Source of the DNA: Dolomedes plantarius | Taxonomy: Eukaryota > Arthropoda > Arachnida > Araneae > Dolomedidae | Length of the DNA stretch: 64,000 nucleotides | Reading direction: 5' to 3' | Assembly: GCA_907164885.2 (NCBI GenBank) | Contig: OU015493.1 | Location: 126,159,570-126,223,569 of the forward strand | In this document: positions 49,276 to 61,295 of the stretch, one piece after another | How positions within the stretch are numbered: the stretch's first letter is position 1 | Layout of the letters: every line of letters begins with the position of its first letter | Translations under genes and position numbers: made by a program | The notes under the pieces: model-generated | Database searches by the model: none | Seen by the model: the letters and a program-made list of their open reading frames with translations, nothing else | Told to the model about the DNA's origin: nothing

Positions 49276-49684
49276 TTGGAGGTACAGTGAGCAGAGGTTG
49301 AAACCCCAAAATAGTCTCCATTCAATTTCTATATGGTAAAGCATTAAAAAATTATACCATTTGTTGTAGCTATTGTGTATTTGAAGTTCAACCTTCCCCC
49401 TGCCCTTGATATCAAAATCATGGTTCTACTACTGATCCAACTACAGGCTATATTAGTCCCCCACCCCTCCACATCTTACTGCAGAATGTTGTCAGATATC
49501 TAGACATACCTAAGCAGAGAGGATTATTGTCACAGTGAAACAGAATGAATACATATTTTACACTACAGACATTTTAGTGTGGGTATATCTATTAACATTA
49601 AAGAATATAATTTTTCCTTAAGCTTACAATGTACACACATACTAATGAAGAGTAAAATATAATGCGTGAAGAAAAATGTCTTAC
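49276..49684. other. Intron sequence, nothing recognised
   Basis: Slightly GC-richer pyrimidine-rich patches near 49385-49480. No exon borders were found in frame with the neighbours. Confidence 0.4.
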
Positions 49685-49771
49685 ATTTTGGGGACATGTG
49701 GTAGGTATTTTGTTTGGTGGTCTGAAAAGATGAATTTCCCCAACAGCAGTAAATCTTAAATGCATTGCAAC
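49685..49771 (-). CDS. Fusion gene exon 5: second thioredoxin-like domain
   Basis: 87 bases, acceptor CTTTACAG and donor GTAAGA, phase 0 at both ends, 29 residues. It encodes VAMHLRFTAVGEIHLFRPP, which corresponds to the VAKKLTLKLNEIDFYE strand-turn-strand of calsequestrin. It then has a loop with Pro residues (NKIPTTCPQN), where the family has VTIPDKPN. A lone Cys is present in the loop; it is not a CxxC redox site. Confidence 0.83.
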
Positions 49772-50367
49772 CTGTAAAGAAAAGAAAAAAAATAACCGAA
49801 CAAGAAAAACTTTCAAAACATCTTTTAAAGAATTCTTAAATTTTTCTTAAATATTTCTTATTACAAAATTTATCAGAAAATAAATTTTCGAAGGTTATTT
49901 AATCTCAACTATTATTGACTAAACTACTGTTGAAATGAGTAAAAAATTTTGATTCATAAATTGGAATAATCTTGACAATAAATGACAATGTATAAATTTA
50001 ATTCTTAACAGACACAATAAATGTAATTTAATTTTTTTTAAAAGAATTTTGCTCAAAACCTTTTTAATACAATTATATAAAGCAGGGTACATTTATACAT
50101 CATATATAAAAGAATAAATTATGATGAGTATTAAAGTACTAGGTGAAAAAAGGAAAGCATTTTAAATGGGTTTCATAAAGTGTCTGATGCAAAAGCTAAG
50201 TTAAAATTTTAAAGTGATACATCTGTGCATTTTTAAACATTGCACAAGTCCAAATAAATGTTGCATACTGTAATTAGATTTCAAAATATGCATGCTATAC
50301 AGTCTTTTATTATTGAAACTCATTTTCTTAATTTTCAAAAATTTAGCATTTAAACACATACATGCAC
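49772..50367. other. Intron sequence, nothing recognised
   Basis: Start of the 4.2-kb intron between exons 4 and 5. AT-rich without definable repeats. Confidence 0.45.
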
Positions 50368-50742
50368 ATATACAAAGAGAGATATGCCGATAATAAATCA
50401 TTTTCTAATTTTTGTGATATACAAAATTAATGCATAAATGTAAAAGTTAAAAGTTAGTCATTTTTATTTTCAGATATTTCAGCTTGAATCCTAAAATGAT
50501 TTGATTATTACAGTATGAATGAAATGTAATAAATGTAAAATCTGAAACACATTTCTCAAAATAAACTAAATTATTCTTCTTTCTTTATTTCCAAGAAAAT
50601 GGAATAGTGTAAGTGACATTCAAAATATGAAGGACCACAAAATTGCTCAAGGCAAATTACAGATCCAATTGTTGCAACCATTTCTCAAGAAATGCAAACT
50701 GAAAGTCTACAAATAAGCTGAATTCTTGTGAACACTGGACTT
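50368..50742. repeat. 375-bp direct repeat, copy 1
   Basis: Matches 53102-53476 almost base for base from ATATACAAAGAGAGATATG to GTGAACACTGGACTT, with only a few substitutions and a 3-base length difference around 50574. Confidence 0.92.
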
Positions 50743-52310
50743 CACAGAATCACACTGGATGACTGCTAAAGGTAAATACTTACCATAAAAGGGCCCATAA
50801 ATATTTTTTTAAATAAAATTTGGTAATCTTCAGAACTGTCATATGTTTAAGAAAGTAAAAAAATACTAATTGGTACTTTCAAAACATGACGGCTTGATAG
50901 TAGATAAATGTACTATGTAATACACAAATTATACTCAACACATTATTGCCAAATGTTGAAAATCATAATAATGCGCAGAAACAAATTAATGTGTTTAAGC
51001 AGCCTCGTGCTTAATGAATATCTAAAGCAAGATTTAAAAATGTCAGCATGTGCAGAAAGCAATTTTTTAATTGCAAATTATCACTAATTAAACAGTGTAA
51101 AATAAACGATTTCCATCAGGTTTAATCCTATATTTCACAAATATAATTATTATAAAAATAAAAATGGTAGAGAGAGATCTAGAGAGACTCCTCATAATAA
51201 ACATGTTACTGAGCATGCACAGAAACAGTGAGTTTCTAAAACCAGATTTAAACATGCCACTGAACATGCACAGAAATCAATTTTTAATTGTAAATTACCT
51301 CTAATTAATAGAAATTGCGGTTACAAAAACCAAATTTGACAAATCTACAGATTACAATCTTTCATTTAAGACTAAAATTAAGTAAATTGATGCAGTAGTT
51401 TTCTCTCACAGACTGCCCAAAAAGTCAGCTTAGCAACTTAAATATATAGATTTGGGGGTGAGGAGAGACTCAACTGACACTGCTGATCAGAGAGGCATGT
51501 AGTATGAAATGTTAAGATACTGAAGTTTCTGTTATATAACAAACAAAAGATCCTTGAATCACAGTTTTCAAGATGATAAACACAAAGTAATATGCTTGAC
51601 AAAAGTATTTCAAGGAGCTGTTTAATGGTGTAACATTGATCAATGTACAGTCATCTCTTCAGGAATTTACAATCACCATATAGGCCTTATTGACTAGGGA
51701 CTGACTAATGTGGATAACACTTAATCTAGATTAAATTACCAGAAGCAAAATCACTGCTTATTCTATAAAGTGATTTTAAAACTTCCAGCTAACAATGTAA
51801 ATGATAGTGATTAAGTAACAATCATCAAAATCAACAAGCGTAGGACTCTGAACATAAAAGACTGAATACCAACTTTTGTATAACTTAAAATATGTTGAGA
51901 TAGATAGGTGTTATAATCTACTAGTATGCCTGAATCTAAGACTTAAAATATTTATCTATAGAAAGAAAGTTCTAATTTGTCTTGAATGCAAAATTATCTG
52001 ACAGATAGTAAGGAAGAAAAAAAATTATTAAAAATTCATTTTTAGCTTTGTGAAAAAAAAAAAACCCCGAAATTTTAAAGAAATTCTCAAAGGATTTTGA
52101 TAGAACAATTAGTTTTCTTCACAAACATAGAAACACCACAATTTAAAAAGTAAACAATAGAAATAAACAAAATTAAAATTCAAGCATAGACTGCTAAATC
52201 ACTATAACATAAAACATATCCTGTAAAGAAAACATTTTCAATAGAGGATAGCGCAGAAGCTTCATATCCCCATAATGAAAAAACAAATAAATAATCCAAC
52301 AGATATAGAT
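50743..52310. other. Intron sequence between duplication and hairpin
   Basis: AT-rich. Two similar words around AACATG.(CC)ACTGA(G/A)CATGCACAGAAA (51200-51275) suggest a small local duplication. No coding content. Confidence 0.4.
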
Positions 52311-53090
52311 AAAAAAATTATACTAAAATAGACAAAAAACAAACAGAAGTCAAGCACTCTGGGCATCCACGCACCAACGGCAAGATTCTGTATAAGAGCT
52401 GAAACTGAACCATAAAACGACAGAGGTAATCGACAGGTCTCGTCATCAGGGGGCCTAACCATGTCAATTACCTCAAGGGGAACTTTCTGAATAGGATGCA
52501 GGTAAGCCCAAAAGACATCCCAAGGCCCCGAGTCCCCCAAAGAAGCAATTAGTCAAGAAGAAAATGAAAAGACAAACACAACTTACTGTATGGGCTCAAC
52601 ACACCTTACAAGCAAGCACACAAAAATCCTAATGCAATGTAATCGGTGCCTAAACACCCCAATTCCGTAAGTGACGGTTATGGCAAAACAGCAGCCAGTT
52701 CTATCCTAAAGGTTCCCATAAACGTCACTTACGGAATTGGGGTGTGTAGGCACCGATTACATTGCATTAGGATTTTTGTGTGCTTGCTTGTAAGGTGCGT
52801 TGAGCCCATACAGTAAGTTGTGTTTGTCTTTTCATTTTCTTCTTGACTAATTGCTTCTTTGGGGGACTCGGGGCCTTGGGATGTCTTTTGGGCTTACCTG
52901 CATCCTATTCAGAAAGTTCCCCTTGAGGTAATTGGCATGGTTAGGCCCCCTGATGGCAAGACCTGTCGATTACCTCTGTCGTTTTATGGTTCAGTTCCGG
53001 CTCTTATACAGAATCTTGCCGTTGGTGCGTGGATGCCCAGAGTGCTTGACTTCTGTTTGTTTTTTGTCTATTTTAGTATAATTTTTTACC
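52311..53090. repeat. 780-bp near-perfect inverted repeat (giant hairpin)
   Basis: The arms at 52311-52684 and 52716-53090 are inverse copies of about 375 bases with roughly a dozen differences, separated by a spacer of about 31 bases. Each arm keeps the same open frame reading outward from the centre (minus strand near 52262-52540, plus strand near 52859-53098), with GPWDVFWAYLHPIQKVPLEV in both. The frame starts without a convincing ATG and matches no family I know. It is GC-richer than the intron around it. Confidence 0.88.
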
Positions 53091-53101
53091 CAAATTAAAA
53101 T

Positions 53102-53476
53102 ATATACAAAGAGAGATATGCTGATAATAAATCATTTTCTAATTTTTGTGATATACAAAATTAATGCATAAATGTAAAAGTTAAAAGTTAGTCACTTTTA
53201 TTTTCAGATATTTCAGCTTGAATCCTAAAATGATTTGATTATTACAGTATGAATGAAATGTAATAAATGTAAAATCTGAAACACATTTCTCAAAATAAAC
53301 TAAATTATTATTCTTTCTTTATTTCCAAGAAAATGGAATAGTGTAAGTGCCATTCAAAATATGAAGGACCACAAAATTGCTCAAGGCAAATTACAGATCC
53401 AATTGTTGCAACCATTTCTCAAGAAATGCAAACTGAAAGTCTACAAATAAGCTGAATTCTTGTGAACACTGGACTT
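53102..53476. repeat. 375-bp direct repeat, copy 2
   Basis: Second copy of 50368-50742. It begins 11 bases after the right arm of the hairpin, so the hairpin and 1.6 kb of intron lie between two copies of the same sequence. Confidence 0.92.
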
Positions 53477-54019
53477 TGATCACTCTCTTTGTAAATATTT
53501 TAGGTTAAAAAGAATCGAGAAAAAAAAATTTGCACCATGAAAACGGTGGAGGTTGTTGCTCCTGAAAGGGTTTAAATCTGTAGGCTGTAAAGACCCTCCA
53601 TGTAGTTTGTAGGGATGGTAGAAGTTACAAGCCCTCTAGATGTCACCCTGAAGTTGATTGGTCTAAATTAATGTGGCACAAGGAAAAAGTGAGTCTCTGA
53701 CACTTAATGTGCACCCAATAGCAATAAGCTACACAGGAGTCGCATTTCTTTGGCCTAAGTCTTTAACGGACCTAGTTAGAATTTATTAGGGCTGGGTGCA
53801 TTAGTACTGACAACAGGTCCATCAAAATGGGAGGGAGGGGAGTGGGGTTATTGGAGGTAGAAGATTCCTATTGCGTGTAACTTTTTGGTCGGACATCCAA
53901 GACTTTATTAATTTAATTAACTGTTCACTAGAATATAAACTTTTATAAAATGTCATTTAAAGTATGTAAACATCATGTAGACATGAAAGAAAAAGTAATA
54001 TTAATGCATGTAAACTTAC
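53477..54019. other. Intron with a GC-richer block of unknown origin
   Basis: Bases 53520-53890 have higher GC than the rest of the intron and contain a G-rich patch (GGGAGGGAGGGGAGTGGGG). They hold no open frame of note. The block could be a repeat fragment; no borders could be defined. Confidence 0.35.
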
Positions 54020-54093
54020 TGTTCTGTCAAATACAACATAAAATGCAATGGAAGGACTTAAGCGAGCAGCAACTTCTACATAAGCTTGATAAT
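54020..54093 (-). CDS. Fusion gene exon 4: second thioredoxin-like domain
   Basis: 74 bases, acceptor TATATAG and donor GTAAGT, phase 1 in and phase 0 out. With the split first codon it encodes YQAYVEVAARLSPSIAFYVVFDRT. Calsequestrin has [23 protein letters not shown] here, a close match in pattern and length. The frame is fixed by the phase: the other two contain early stops or break the join. Confidence 0.85.
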
Positions 54094-55307
54094 CTATATA
54101 AAAAAAATAACACACAAGCTCATTACAGCATGAGAATAAACTCTTGAAATAAAAAAAAATTACAGGAAAGTCAGACAATTTTTAATAAATCTTTCTAAAA
54201 TCCAAACATTTGTATTTATGTATAAAGCATAAAACATCTTTCATTTGAATGAAAATTATAAAACATAATATACACAATAAATGCATTTATATATATTTTT
54301 GCTTGCAAATTTGCTGTACTGCTTTCATGGCAAATGTGCTTTGTGACACAAAAAAAAGTATTATTTAGCAACAGAAAGCAAATTGGAAAGAAAATACTGG
54401 CTGTATCAATTATAGTCAAAGGGTTAAAATGACAAAAGAAGAAATATTTTTAATGAAATTAATGAGTTACTACACAAAAATATAAAAAATATATAAGTTA
54501 AACCAGGGTCTAAAATTTTTTTAAAGTTTTAGGTCAAAATTGTCTAAGGGCATTATTTATTGGCCACAGTAATATATGTGTGTAGGAGGGGTGGTGGGGG
54601 TGTAAAATTACTCCATAGATATTTGTCTATATTTTCTATTATTTTTTCCAAGCTAGATGGACCAAATATCATAGTGACTTAGTCACCTGCAAGCTACTTA
54701 GATATGTAGATTTCAATCTCCTAAACCAAACTAATAATCTGCAGTATTTTGAAAAGCAACTATTTGAAAACCTGATTTTAACAACCCTACACAAGGGTTA
54801 ACCCTATTTTAACCCTTGCTTCTCAAACCCAATTTTAACTATTATGTATGACTAGAATGAAAAAGTTTTCAAGCTATCACAACTTTAATTCAAAAATTTT
54901 TAATCTGTGACAGAGGAGAGATTACAATATATATTATTCTAGACTAAGTTTGAAATTTATGAAACCTTTGATTTTAAGCTGAAATTCGAAAATTTAGAGG
55001 GAATTTTGACTGTTCATAGAAAAACAATGTAATATGAACAGTTTTAATTGTCTCATCTAACAATGTTTTTTTTTTCATAGCAGCAAATAGGTATTATTAA
55101 TTTCTAATAAAAAATATTGTTAGAATGCATGTAAACTACAATAATGACACATTTAGGAAAAAAAGCAAGATTTTAAATATATACAATCATGTCCACATGA
55201 CCCCATTTATATTATTTTTTTAATTACAGAAACATTTATGTAGCCTCTCATTTTTAATAAAAATTGCTTCTTGAACTCAGTAATAGCAAGAAATTTAATC
55301 ACTAAAC
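54094..55307. other. Intron sequence, nothing recognised
   Basis: 1.2 kb of AT-rich intron. A short block near 54780-54840 repeats the word AACCCT(A/T) several times, but no element borders are visible. Confidence 0.45.
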
Positions 55308-55413
55308 CTGGAGTTCCTTGCATGAAAAATCCAATAGCTTTAACTTGATCTATAGCATCAAAAGCTTTCTTATCAATTTTTCCAGCAATTACACTAACTT
55401 GGGTTCCATTCAC
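55308..55413 (-). CDS. Fusion gene exon 3: end of first and start of second domain
   Basis: 106 bases, acceptor TTTCTTTCAG and donor CCAG|GTTTAG, phase 0 in and phase 1 out. It encodes VNGTQVSVIAGKIDKKAFDAID followed by KAIGFFMQGTP. In calsequestrin the matching part reads ...VELIEG, then an AF-type helix, then KLIGYF. The donor GTTTAG is weak, but it is the only nearby one that joins exon 4 in frame. Reading on past it stays open for about 34 codons, which explains the longer open frame there. Confidence 0.78.
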
Positions 55414-55923
55414 CTGAAAGAAAATTGGACATTGAATAAATAAATTAATATAAAAGCAATATAATAAAATTTAAAAAAACAATTGTGAAAGAACTGTATT
55501 AAAATACATGTTGATATTATCTACTGAACAAGATGAGCAGATTTTAAGTAACTTTTAACTAAATAAAATTCACAACAATAGATATTAATATACAATAGCA
55601 ATAATTCAGAACAATAGCTTGAAAGATACCTATGCTTAAAAGAAAATACAGAAAATAGAAGGACTATATTAAAAGTATATGATTTTATAATCTTGTACAT
55701 TACAAGATTAACAGATTCCAAGCAATTCAAGAAATTAAAAGAAAATTCTTATTTTTAGTTTAAAAATCTAATGATAACATAAATTTGGCACGATATTATA
55801 AATATAATGCTCAATTGCATGTATAAAGCCTTGAAGTATAAACATGAAATATAAAGGTCATATGATTGAAAAAAGTGAAGGGATTATAATAATCTTCAAG
55901 AAAAGAGTATATTTATTCATTAC
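55414..55923. other. Intron sequence, nothing recognised
   Basis: A 510-base AT-rich intron. Confidence 0.5.
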
Positions 55924-56024
55924 CCTGAAAAGATGATTCAACAAAGCTCTCGTAGAACGTTTTCCATAATAGGGGAAACCACGTCCCTTTTTATAAATGA
56001 TAACATCACCAGGACTTGCTTGAG
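55924..56024 (-). CDS. Fusion gene exon 2: end of first thioredoxin-like domain
   Basis: 101 bases, acceptor ACCTGTAG and donor AGG|GTAATG, phase 1 in and phase 0 out. It encodes QASPGDVIIYKKGRGFPYYGKRSTRALLNHLFR. Calsequestrin has a strand plus turn (IYVFKEDEVIEYDGEFSA) and a helix (VEFLLDVL) at this place, so strand, turn, GxRS/GEFS and helix agree in order. The exon is basic where the family is acidic. Confidence 0.8.
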
Positions 56025-57254
56025 CTACAGGTAAAAGAGGTGAAAATTAGAAGAGACTTGCTTAAAAAATAGCATCAAAATCAATATTATAGGAATAGTT
56101 AATTTCATATTTAAAATTAGATAATTGTTTAAATAAAATTTACCATATCTATAAAAATATACTTCAGTTAAATATTTTATAAATGTAATAAAAGGACTTT
56201 AAATGCATTACAAAGTTTAGCACACTAAGAAATATTATTTTAAACAAAGAAATTTAAGGAAACCAAGAAATACTCATTCATATTAGAACAACAACAAAAA
56301 AAACTTAAAAGATACATTGAAAAATATTAATAAAATACTTTATTTAAATTCAAAATGTCAAAACTGCCTTTTTCATTTATATAATTCTGAAATGAAAGAA
56401 ATATATATTTAAATAGAGATTTTGATAACAGATACCAATACTTCCAGTTTCAATAAACAAATATCTTCACTATCAGATCTGACCATGGAATTTTTTTTGT
56501 TCCTATTAGTTATTAAAATGGCTTATTTCCATGGGAGTTCACTACTAGTTACAATAGTATAAATATTATATTATAATAAACATTAAATGAATAAGAACAT
56601 CAATTTTATTTCAATAAGTGTATAGCTACATTTAAAGTATTGTAATAACATGAGCTTACTGAAAAAAACATACATGAGAATAAATTCAAATGCATTCCCC
56701 TCATGTGGTAAAATACATTAAATATGTTTTAAAAACTTTGCCTTAACGATGAGAACATATTTATGCTATAATTTAATTTAGATCAAAGCTTCTGTAAAAG
56801 TGACTTACTAGCTATTGTAAATGTTTAAATAATTCTTTATACTATCAAAAGATTAAGTTAAGGATATTAAATAATACAGTTGCAAAATATAGAAAAATAC
56901 TACTGTACTATACTTTTGTATTATTAATAACAGCAATAGAAGTTTGACATTAATAAAAATTACAATCAAATTAGAGCTGGTTAATTTAAATCATGAATTG
57001 AATGTATGAGATTAAAAAAAATCAGTAGATTTAAAACAAAATTTTTTTTTCCTCCAAGATGAATGAATTAGAAATTAGGATTTTTATAAACAAAATAGTA
57101 CAGAAATAAAACTTTAAATTAAAATAAATTTCAAAAATTGTTGATACTGACTGTACAATTAAAAAATATTTTCTTGAAAATATGAGCCACAGGGTTATTA
57201 AACTTATTTAGTGAGTCTATGTCAAGCACAAAACCATGAAATTATTTTTCTACC
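56025..57254. other. Intron sequence, nothing recognised
   Basis: Part of the 2.2-kb first visible intron. AT-rich. Confidence 0.5.
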
Positions 57255-57302
57255 TTGTTTAGGTTTTTTGGCGCAAAGTCCAGAGAGGACAAGCTGCGCC
57301 TC
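57255..57302 (+). repeat. Dispersed repeat fragment, short relative of 49168
   Basis: GGCGCAAAGTCCAGAGAGGA followed by CAAGCTGCGCC, similar in words and order to 49190-49236. The words TCTACCTTGTTTAG flank it on both sides (57249-57262 and 57301-57314) and look like a 14-base target duplication of an inserted fragment. Confidence 0.6.
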
Positions 57303-58273
57303 TACCTTGTTTAGACTTATAAGCTTTCTAAGACTCTTAAAGTTTTATTTATGCAATAATTTATGTAGTTAGTAAATTTTTTAAACTAATTTAAAATGGC
57401 CTATGTAATTTAATAAGTATTAGTTTAAAATACCTGAAAAAATATGAATTTTTTTATCTATATATAATTTTATTTTTGTTTTAGAAAAGAAAAACGTTAA
57501 AAATTATATGCATTAGTTTCTGAATATATTTTACGGATAAATTCCAATTTATAAGTTCACATAATCATGCGAAGCTATAAAAAGAATTATCAGAATAAAG
57601 AGCTTTCAACTAAAATCATTCCTTAGCATCTCAAACTTTATATCCTGCAGTGGTAAGATAATTCCAGAAATACTAGATTACATGTATATAGTCTTTTATA
57701 TTTTAAATACTTAGTCTTCAAACTGATAGTTCAGATACTATATTTAATATATCTGAATTATATAACATATACTTTATAAACACTTATGAATTTACTTTAA
57801 GACTTCAGTTCCTTTCTAACTTCATACTGCTTTTGTATTTTTTTGAAAAAATATTCAATTTAAATCAGAAAAGGTGTTTTTTAAACAATCTTTGATATAT
57901 TTTACAAATACGATTTTACAAATATTTTTGCAGATATGATTTGTAAAAAATCTTTGACATTTTTTACAAATCATATTTGCAAACCATTACATCAGATTAA
58001 ATGACAAAACAATGATTTAAAATTCAAAAATATTCCTCAGAAAGATTAATGAAATCGTTCATTAAAAAATAAATACTTTGCTTGATGCTTTCTAATAATT
58101 TTAATGACATTAAAATTATTAGTCAGAAAGATTAATGAAAAATATTTAAACATGTTCTTTAAGATATCATCCCACAAACTTTTTATTTGCAGATGTCTTC
58201 AGTTCTACAGTTCATACAGTTAAATTCATACAAACTCTGACATTAACAACAAAATGCAAGATTCAATTCATAC
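57303..58273. other. Intron with AT-rich palindromes
   Basis: Inverted pairs at 57932-57974 (ATGATTTGTAAAAAA with its inverse) and a perfect palindrome near 58091-58122 (CTAATAATTTTAATG with its inverse). No gene. Confidence 0.5.
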
Positions 58274-58364
58274 CTGTAGGATCCACAGTTTTGCCAGCAT
58301 TCAGAACATCAGGTGTTGTCTGACAAACAATACTGTTCTTTTTCCGTAAAACTTGGGCAGTAAC
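58274..58364 (-). CDS. Fusion gene exon 1 (first visible): first thioredoxin-like domain
   Basis: 91 bases, acceptor CTTTTAG and donor ACAG|GTATGA, phase 0 in and phase 1 out. It encodes VTAQVLRKKNSIVCQTTPDVLNAGKTV. In calsequestrin the helix [29 protein letters not shown] sits at this position. The acceptor shows that more coding sequence lies upstream: signal peptide and first half of domain 1. That part was not found with confidence in the remaining window. Confidence 0.78.
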
Positions 58365-59123
58365 CTAAAAGTAAGTTAAAACATTTTAGTTATACAATTT
58401 ATAATTATCTATAAAATTCAATCAAATACTAAGTACCATTTTAAGCCAAAATAGCAACCATTCGAAGTAATATTCATGGAATTAGCTGTCATGCCTGCCC
58501 TTTTACCTGAAAATATATATCCTATAACACCTTTTGTTGTAAGTTTTCCACTTCCACCTTTCTCTCTATTAAGTCCCACATATATTTTGACCAAAAAATT
58601 CAGACAAGTCCTTTTGTTTCATAAAAGTGATTACCATTTATATTATTCTATGACTATTGGCTTCAATTTTGTTAAACTCTACTTTTTGAACCTAGTAGAC
58701 TCAATAGAAAGCTTTGTGAGTTTTTTCTCTTCCCTACAAAACAAGAACAAATCAATATTATTTAAAGGGGTGGTAACCTATGATCCACAGTGACATTTAG
58801 GATGACTTATACTTGTAAAATAATAGAAAATATGAATTGAAATATTCTTAATATCACCTCCATTGTCACCTACTTGGAGTATACATACATGCACATGCAA
58901 AGAACAAAATTTGACTGGGAGTAAAATGACGAAGTTGTTAATCATTGCATTATAAACCATCATGGTAAAGTAATAAAGATGTCGATTATCTAAATCTTCT
59001 AAATATACATAATTGTAAAAATAAAATCTTAGTTTTATTTCTTGAGTTTCTTATTAACAGTACCAATAGTATGCTTATGTAATTTTCTTATTTTTTGTTC
59101 ACTATGATTTTAGTAGATTTCAC
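58365..59123. other. Intron or upstream sequence, nothing recognised
   Basis: The 105-codon + frame at 58476-58793 lies antisense to the gene and has no family resemblance. Confidence 0.4.
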
Positions 59124-59141
59124 CTGGTAAGCCAAGTACAG
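59124..59141 (-). CDS. Candidate 18-nt micro-exon of the fusion gene
   Basis: On the minus strand a pyrimidine-rich acceptor (ATTTCATTTCTTCCAG) is followed by 18 bases and a donor (CAG|GTGAAA). The six codons read LYLAYQ, phase 0 on both sides, and would join exon 1 to give a hydrophobic helix before AQVL, where calsequestrin also has one (LILELAAQVL). The match is short and could be chance. Confidence 0.22.
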
Positions 59142-61295
59142 CTGGAAGAAATGAAATTAGATGTTAAAGTCAAGAAAAACTTAATTTTTTTCCAGAATAT
59201 GGACAGTCAGGGAATTTCTAACTGAATTCCATATTCTCTCACGCAAAGTTTTGATTTTTTAAATTTTACTGCCAATTTTAGTAGGAGTATTGTCAATAAT
59301 TTGATACTGCAGATGGAAAATGCATTTGAATTAAAATGTTTTCCTTGCATATCTTAATTCAATACAAACAATAATACAAATTTTAAAAAATCACATTAGG
59401 ATAAATTCAGGGCCTAGACATTGTATTGTAGTATCTGTGCTATGTAATGACAAGTTCTTAATATCCGTTGATCACAATTTAACCAAATTTTCTCGAATAA
59501 ATTATACCATAATTTGATTTTCTTATGTCATAATTTGAGTTTCTTCTTTCTTAGATTTCTAAATTTAATCAGGCTTGTTTTTTATTTATCCACCTTAAAT
59601 TTAATAATCAAGATTATGGAAATCTCGTCACATTTACTAAGGTAATTTACTAAACCTGTTGATGTATTACAGTTAATGTAGTTGATATTATGGGAAGAGC
59701 TAAGTTTCTATTTTTCCTGCGCAATCACACATAAGCAAGTCAATGAAATTAAAATTCAGGGAAAGCTACTGCTCCATAAGATTCTTCCAGTCCCTGTAGT
59801 CTATCTGCCTGGTTTGATATTTTGTATGTGTTTAGCTTAAACATGCATATTTATTCATTAAAAGAAAACTCAGTAAAGAATTTAACCTTTTATCTTTCAA
59901 CTTACTACATGATCCCATGGGTATATTCATTTTGTTTGAAACGAAATACACCGAGTTTGCAAAGGTACAATATGACGGATTTCAGAGAAAACAAAATTAT
60001 TCACGGTTTATTTACATTTGGTGAGGCATTCCGTTTAACTGGGAAGTTAACTGTCAAGTTAAAATGCGATTATTTTATTCATCAATAACATTTGCAGTTC
60101 GCAATTGTAAATAGCGTTCAGTTATGAGCTCTGTACTTTAAAAATCACGGGTCAGCCAGTGTGCAGTAAAAATTAGAATTGCAGCCATGAATTATATTCT
60201 TCTTGATTCCTTGATTGAGCTTTCATGTATGCATTTAGATACTTATTACAGATGATGATGATATTAAAGGGGGGACTTGGGTGTATGGAGCAGAAAACTG
60301 CAGTGTAAGAATTGCAGTTATGCCAATACTTGCAAGAATTAAATCAAGATGCACTAATATGATATATAACGTATGTATGTGCAGAGAGAGAGAGAGAGAA
60401 CGATTACAGAATGTACTGGGTAGAAGCAAACTCGAACTTCTCTTTATTAAAATGGATATTCAATAAGATTTTATGCAAATTATCAATACAATCAATAACA
60501 AAGGAGTATTGAGCTAATATTCTGTAATTATTCTTTGAATATAAATACAGTAAAGGTGGTGTATAGTGTATGCCGGGATAAAACTAAGGAATTGCTCTGA
60601 GATCCATGAGAATGTCTATAATTAATGTTTGTCAACGTAATCACTTTGCTATTCTTAATTTTCCATGTGTTCCAAAATACTCTCGGAGGAGAGCTAATTT
60701 TTCTGAAAATATAGCATACATCACCGAATAAGAGAGGAAATCAATGAAGTGCTAGAAAGGAAGGACATTCAACACATGGAAAATGAGGCTTATTTCTAAT
60801 TCTTTCTAAGGAAAAAAAATCAAGACATAACCATGGGTAAGTAAAGGAAAGGTTTATAGTTAACCTCAGAATTACGAAACTCTGGACTAGGGAAGAATTC
60901 TGGTTTATATCACTACGTCGAATACCAATTTGAAATAAGGTTTAAACCTAAAATTTTATTTTTAAGTTACTCTTTACATAACATAATATATCAGATCATC
61001 AATAATTATTCCGAAATGCAAAACTGTCCCATTGACCTGCTCAAAACCGCCCCTTTAGAATCGATAATTTAGTTGAATATTCCTTTTAAACGAGAAAAAA
61101 TTACTCAATAAAAAATTGGATTTCATAAAATTTGAAATGAAGAGACGTCATTCAAGTAGAAAATTTTAAATTATGACAAGTTCTTTATTTCGGCTTACGT
61201 TAACCAGTTATTTAATTTTTCTGGGTGAATGAAAATATACATTTTTTCCCCTTTTGTAGAGGAATGACAAAGACGTTAGATAAGAAAAACTTTAA
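59142..61295. other. No gene recognised
   Basis: AT-rich, with a (GA)n run at 60384-60400. Frames at 59822-60088 and 60235-60466 show no domain. It may still be intron of the fusion gene if its first exons lie beyond the window. Confidence 0.4.
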
